This document shows positions 6,938-9,394 of a stretch of DNA of 9,394 nucleotides, one piece after another. The notes under the pieces are model-generated. The model made no database searches, was not told the origin of the DNA, and saw only the letters and a program-made list of their open reading frames with translations. Position 1 is the stretch's first letter; each line of letters starts with the position of its first letter. The translations under genes were made by a program, and so were the position numbers. This stretch comes from an uncultured Collinsella sp. (GTDB lineage: Bacteria; Actinomycetota; Coriobacteriia; Coriobacteriales; Coriobacteriaceae): positions 1-9,394 of the forward strand of contig CABQMC010000047.1 in assembly GCA_902465115.1 (NCBI GenBank), given 5' to 3'.

Positions 6938-8476
6938 CTATTCCGCAACGACCACACGAAGCAGATATGCCACGCGCGTTGCGGCCGTGCACTTAAAACG
7001 CTCGTCCGCGCGAACTCCGGCGACCCACACCACGGCACCCCCCGGCGCCGTCCTCACCATGGGCACGCCGGCGCGCTCGGAAACGGGAATGCGAGCCTCA
7101 CCTAGCAAATCGGATACTTTCTTGCTTCGGCCACTCATCCCTAACGGGCACATCACGTCTCCCGGCGCGGGACCGTCCACCCACAGGCGCGCCAATCGCG
7201 CCTCGGCAGGGATCTCGCCACGCGAGCCCGCCAGGATCCGCTCACTATCGCTGTCGGCAAAACCCAGGGCAGCCGCGTCTACCAAAGCTGTCACTTCCCC
7301 GGCAGCCGCAAGCTCACGGGCGCGGCGCACGATATCGCATCCCGGCTCAACAGCCATCGGTTCTGTGACCAGCATACGTCCCCCGCCCAACGGCAAACGA
7401 CCGGGTACGGTAACCCAGCCCGCGACCAGGCCCTCGCGAGCCGCCGGCGCCTTAAACGCCAGCATGCCAAACTCAATGCGTGCGTCAATCCCCGCCGGAA
7501 GCGTGACCGAGCCGGTGCCCTCGGCAACGCAGGAAAGGACTCGCTCCACATGTCGCATCTCGGGACGAGCGTCCGGATCGATGCGCTTAATCGCCAGTCG
7601 CACGATGCGCCGCGCGATTACCACCTCGGCCGCAGCCAGGCGCCTGGCATCGAGCACCAGCGCACCCGCTGCCTCTTTGCGCAAACAGCTTCGAAACGCC
7701 TGTGCCGACAGCTGGGATAGAAACGCATCTTCATCACCCAAGATCTCACAGGCGGCGCCAATCGTCTTGCACACGCTCGCATTACGCTGTGCCACCACCG
7801 GCATTACCCGATGGCGCACGTAGTTTCGCAGATACGAGATATCCTCATTGCTCTCGTCTTCACGCCACGGCTGACCATGTACCTGTAGATAGCCCACGAG
7901 CTCGCCATGAGTTAGGTCGAGCAAGGGACGTACCACGATATTCCTCCGGCGAGGAATGCTCGATAGGCCAGCGGGGCCCGAACCCTTAATCGCGTTCATC
8001 AAAAACGTTTCCGCGCGATCCGAAGACGTGTGCGCGGTGCAGATACGAGCCGCCGTTCGCGGTGCCCCCGTCTGGGCGCAGAGCTCGCGAACATACCTCC
8101 GCGCCGCGGCATAGCGCACTTCGCGGGCCGCGGCCTCAATATTGCCCGACTCCCCATCAAAATAAGCGTGCTCCACGCACAGCGGTAAACCATATTTCGC
8201 GCAGAGCTCACGCACAAAGGCCTCGTCGCCATCGGACGCCTTGCCGCGCAGATGATGGTTTACATGCAGCACATGCAGGCGCTCGCGAGCAATGGGGGCA
8301 ACACCGCGCCCGTCTTGGATATCCAGCTTTGATGTGCACGCCATAAGAAGCAGTGCCGTCGAGTCCGCGCCGCCTGATACCATGAGCACGACAGGAGCAG
8401 CCTGCTGCCTCGTTCGGGTCTCATCGACTGCCCCGGGCACGGCATGGTGTCCATAATGCTGTGATACCGTAGGCAT
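6938..8476 (-). CDS. tilS: tRNA(Ile)-lysidine synthetase TilS
   Basis: TilS ligates lysine to C34 of tRNA-Ile2 (anticodon CAU) using ATP, changing its codon reading from AUG to AUA. The PP-loop SGGADS (34-39), HVNHHLRG (71-78) and the family segment DESNEDISYLRNYVRHRVMP (207-226) identify it. The C-terminal TilS domain spans about 425-505, with GRSKKVSDLL (449-458) and WVAGVRADERFK (484-495) as landmarks. Length (512) fits the long, three-domain TilS form. The usual AHHxDDxxET motif reads AHTSSDRAET (148-157), so one His and one Asp are replaced. AGGAGG (8483-8488 on the opposite strand) lies 6 bases before the ATG. It heads the tilS-hpt-ftsH unit and diverges from the walJ-like gene. Confidence 0.95.
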   Translation of the reverse strand: MPTVSQHYGHHAVPGAVDETRTRQQAAPVVLMVSGGADSTALLLMACTSKLDIQDGRGVAPIARERLHVLHVNHHLRGKASDGDEAFVRELCAKYGLPLCVEHAYFDGESGNIEAAAREVRYAAARRYVRELCAQTGAPRTAARICTAHTSSDRAETFLMNAIKGSGPAGLSSIPRRRNIVVRPLLDLTHGELVGYLQVHGQPWREDESNEDISYLRNYVRHRVMPVVAQRNASVCKTIGAACEILGDEDAFLSQLSAQAFRSCLRKEAAGALVLDARRLAAAEVVIARRIVRLAIKRIDPDARPEMRHVERVLSCVAEGTGSVTLPAGIDARIEFGMLAFKAPAAREGLVAGWVTVPGRLPLGGGRMLVTEPMAVEPGCDIVRRARELAAAGEVTALVDAAALGFADSDSERILAGSRGEIPAEARLARLWVDGPAPGDVMCPLGMSGRSKKVSDLLGEARIPVSERAGVPMVRTAPGGAVVWVAGVRADERFKCTAATRVAYLLRVVVAE

Positions 8477-8504
8477 TTGCTTCCTCCTCTATTCGTCCGC
8501 ACCC

Positions 8505-8510
8505 ATTGTA
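8505..8510 (-). promoter_or_regulatory. Candidate -10 element of tilS
   Basis: TACAAT on the minus strand, 28 bases before the tilS ATG. Any -35 would fall at or inside the start of the divergent walJ-like gene; none is clearly seen. Confidence 0.35.
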
Positions 8511-8524
8511 TCCTTTGGAATCTT

Positions 8525-9334
8525 ATGTCTCGTCTGCACCTTCATATCCTTGGCAGCGGCTCAAAAGGCAACTGCGCGCTCATCGAAGGCCCCCGGGGGC
8601 TCATCATGATTGACGACGGTCTTTCTCGCCGCGAGACATTAAAGCGCATGGCAGAACTGGGACTCTCGGCAGACAACGTCTCGGCTCTTCTCATTACTCA
8701 TGAGCATAGCGATCACATCAAGGGTCTCGATGTCTGGTGCAAGCACTGGCACGGTCCCCTCTTTGCCAGTAGGGGCACACTTTCGAGCAAAGAAAATCTT
8801 TCGCATCTGCCTGTCGAGGAATTCGACCCCGGTGACACCCTATCCATTGCCGGCATCCACGCGCAAACCTACTCAACATCACACGATGTCATAAATCCAA
8901 TCGGCTTTCGATTCGACGCCCTCGATGATTCCATCGGCTTTGCTACCGACACCGGAGAGCTATCGAGCCAAGCCATGAACACCCTCAAAGATTGTCGAGT
9001 CCTCGCGCTCGAAAGCAACCACGATGTGACCATGCTGCGCGAGGGAGAATATCCCCGCTTTCTTCAGGAGCGCATCCTGTCTGCAAGGGGACACCTCTCC
9101 AACGGCCAAGCCGCCGAAGCCGCGCGCGAACTTGTTACCGATCGCACCGAACAGCTCATTGCCATGCATATCAGCCAAGATAACAATCGTCCGAGCCTTA
9201 CCGTCAAAAGCTATGCCAAAGCTCTAGCCGCAACCCTGGATGACGAGCTCGGCAGCTCCGCCACCCTTCTCCAAGGATCGCGAAAACTCTCGATACGCCC
9301 CGCAAGCCAGTATCGGCCAGCAACCATTCAATAG
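8525..9334 (+). CDS. walJ: MBL-fold metallohydrolase of the WalJ/YycJ/VicX family
   Basis: This 269-residue cytoplasmic protein has the metallo-beta-lactamase fold. YycJ/WalJ-type proteins are reported as double-strand DNA 5'-to-3' exonucleases. The start GSGSKGNCALIE (10-21), metal motif THEHSDH (58-64), H120, D142 in TDTG, ESNHD with H166, the family-typical GHLSN (189-193) and H215 in AMHIS are all in place. Length is close to Bacillus YycJ. In Firmicutes the gene ends the walRK operon; here it stands alone beside tilS, with no two-component genes in view. The frame is open to a TTG at 8477, but I prefer the ATG at 8525, since the family begins with a beta strand just before GSGSKGN and the extra 16 residues look unlike it. 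The ribosome binding site is weak (GGAA at 8517-8520). Confidence 0.88.
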   Translation: MSRLHLHILGSGSKGNCALIEGPRGLIMIDDGLSRRETLKRMAELGLSADNVSALLITHEHSDHIKGLDVWCKHWHGPLFASRGTLSSKENLSHLPVEEFDPGDTLSIAGIHAQTYSTSHDVINPIGFRFDALDDSIGFATDTGELSSQAMNTLKDCRVLALESNHDVTMLREGEYPRFLQERILSARGHLSNGQAAEAARELVTDRTEQLIAMHISQDNNRPSLTVKSYAKALAATLDDELGSSATLLQGSRKLSIRPASQYRPATIQ

Positions 9335-9394
9335 ACTGTGGCTTATAGGACAAAATGTGTGTCCCGATAGAACATCCGTTTCCATCCATTAATC

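Noticed and set aside
6789..7823. A 344-codon plus-strand open frame opposite tilS
   Set aside because: Its composition is dominated by Arg, Ser, Thr and Ala, as expected of an antisense frame, while tilS on the other strand has clear family motifs.
8477..8524. TTG start at 8477 for the walJ-like gene
   Set aside because: It would touch the tilS start and add 16 residues unlike the family N-terminus; the ATG at 8525 fits better.
9348..9364. Small hairpin GGACA/TGTCC after the walJ-like gene
   Set aside because: Only 5 bp with no T-run, so I cannot support a terminator; it may be chance.
1..9394. CRISPR array, tRNA, rRNA, prophage or defence system
   Set aside because: I saw no regularly spaced repeats, cloverleaf or rRNA-like sequence and no phage or defence genes; all large frames on the supported strands are housekeeping families.

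Overview
The window is a stretch of ordinary bacterial chromosome of high GC content. Seven complete genes fill almost all of it, five on the minus strand and two on the plus strand. I infer an actinobacterium of the class Coriobacteriia, most likely Collinsella or a close relative. This rests on recalled protein style, codon use and a characteristic palindromic repeat, not on a search. No rRNA, tRNA, CRISPR array, phage or complete insertion sequence is visible, and no gap between genes exceeds about 220 bases.

Layout. After a leader with a hairpin (17-53), a plus-strand gene (217-1665) encodes a TrmA/RlmD-family RNA uracil-C5 methyltransferase with an unusual Lys/Arg-rich N-terminus. It converges on a minus-strand PHP-domain phosphoesterase (1744-2565), and a strong hairpin between the two gene ends looks like a shared terminator. 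Next on the minus strand is a PLP-dependent aminotransferase (2731-3915). Upstream of it lies a 62-base near-perfect palindrome (3975-4036) that resembles a REP-type mobile repeat. A classic rho-independent terminator (4055-4093) closes the next unit.

That unit is tilS (6938-8476), hpt (6242-6790) and ftsH (4105-6240), read in that order on the minus strand. tilS-hpt-ftsH is one of the more conserved gene neighbourhoods in bacteria. It joins tRNA-Ile2 lysidine formation, purine salvage and membrane protein quality control. hpt and ftsH are one base apart, and the likely ribosome binding site of ftsH sits inside the end of hpt. A walJ/yycJ-type metallo-beta-lactamase-fold gene (8525-9334) diverges from tilS across only 48 bases.

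I do not see a new biological system here. The items most worth a second look are the REP-like palindrome, the Lys/Arg-rich extension standing where a TRAM domain would be expected in the methyltransferase, the altered HHxDD-type motif in TilS, a recurrent GTACAAT-like -10 element, and two spacers that stay open in protein-like frames.
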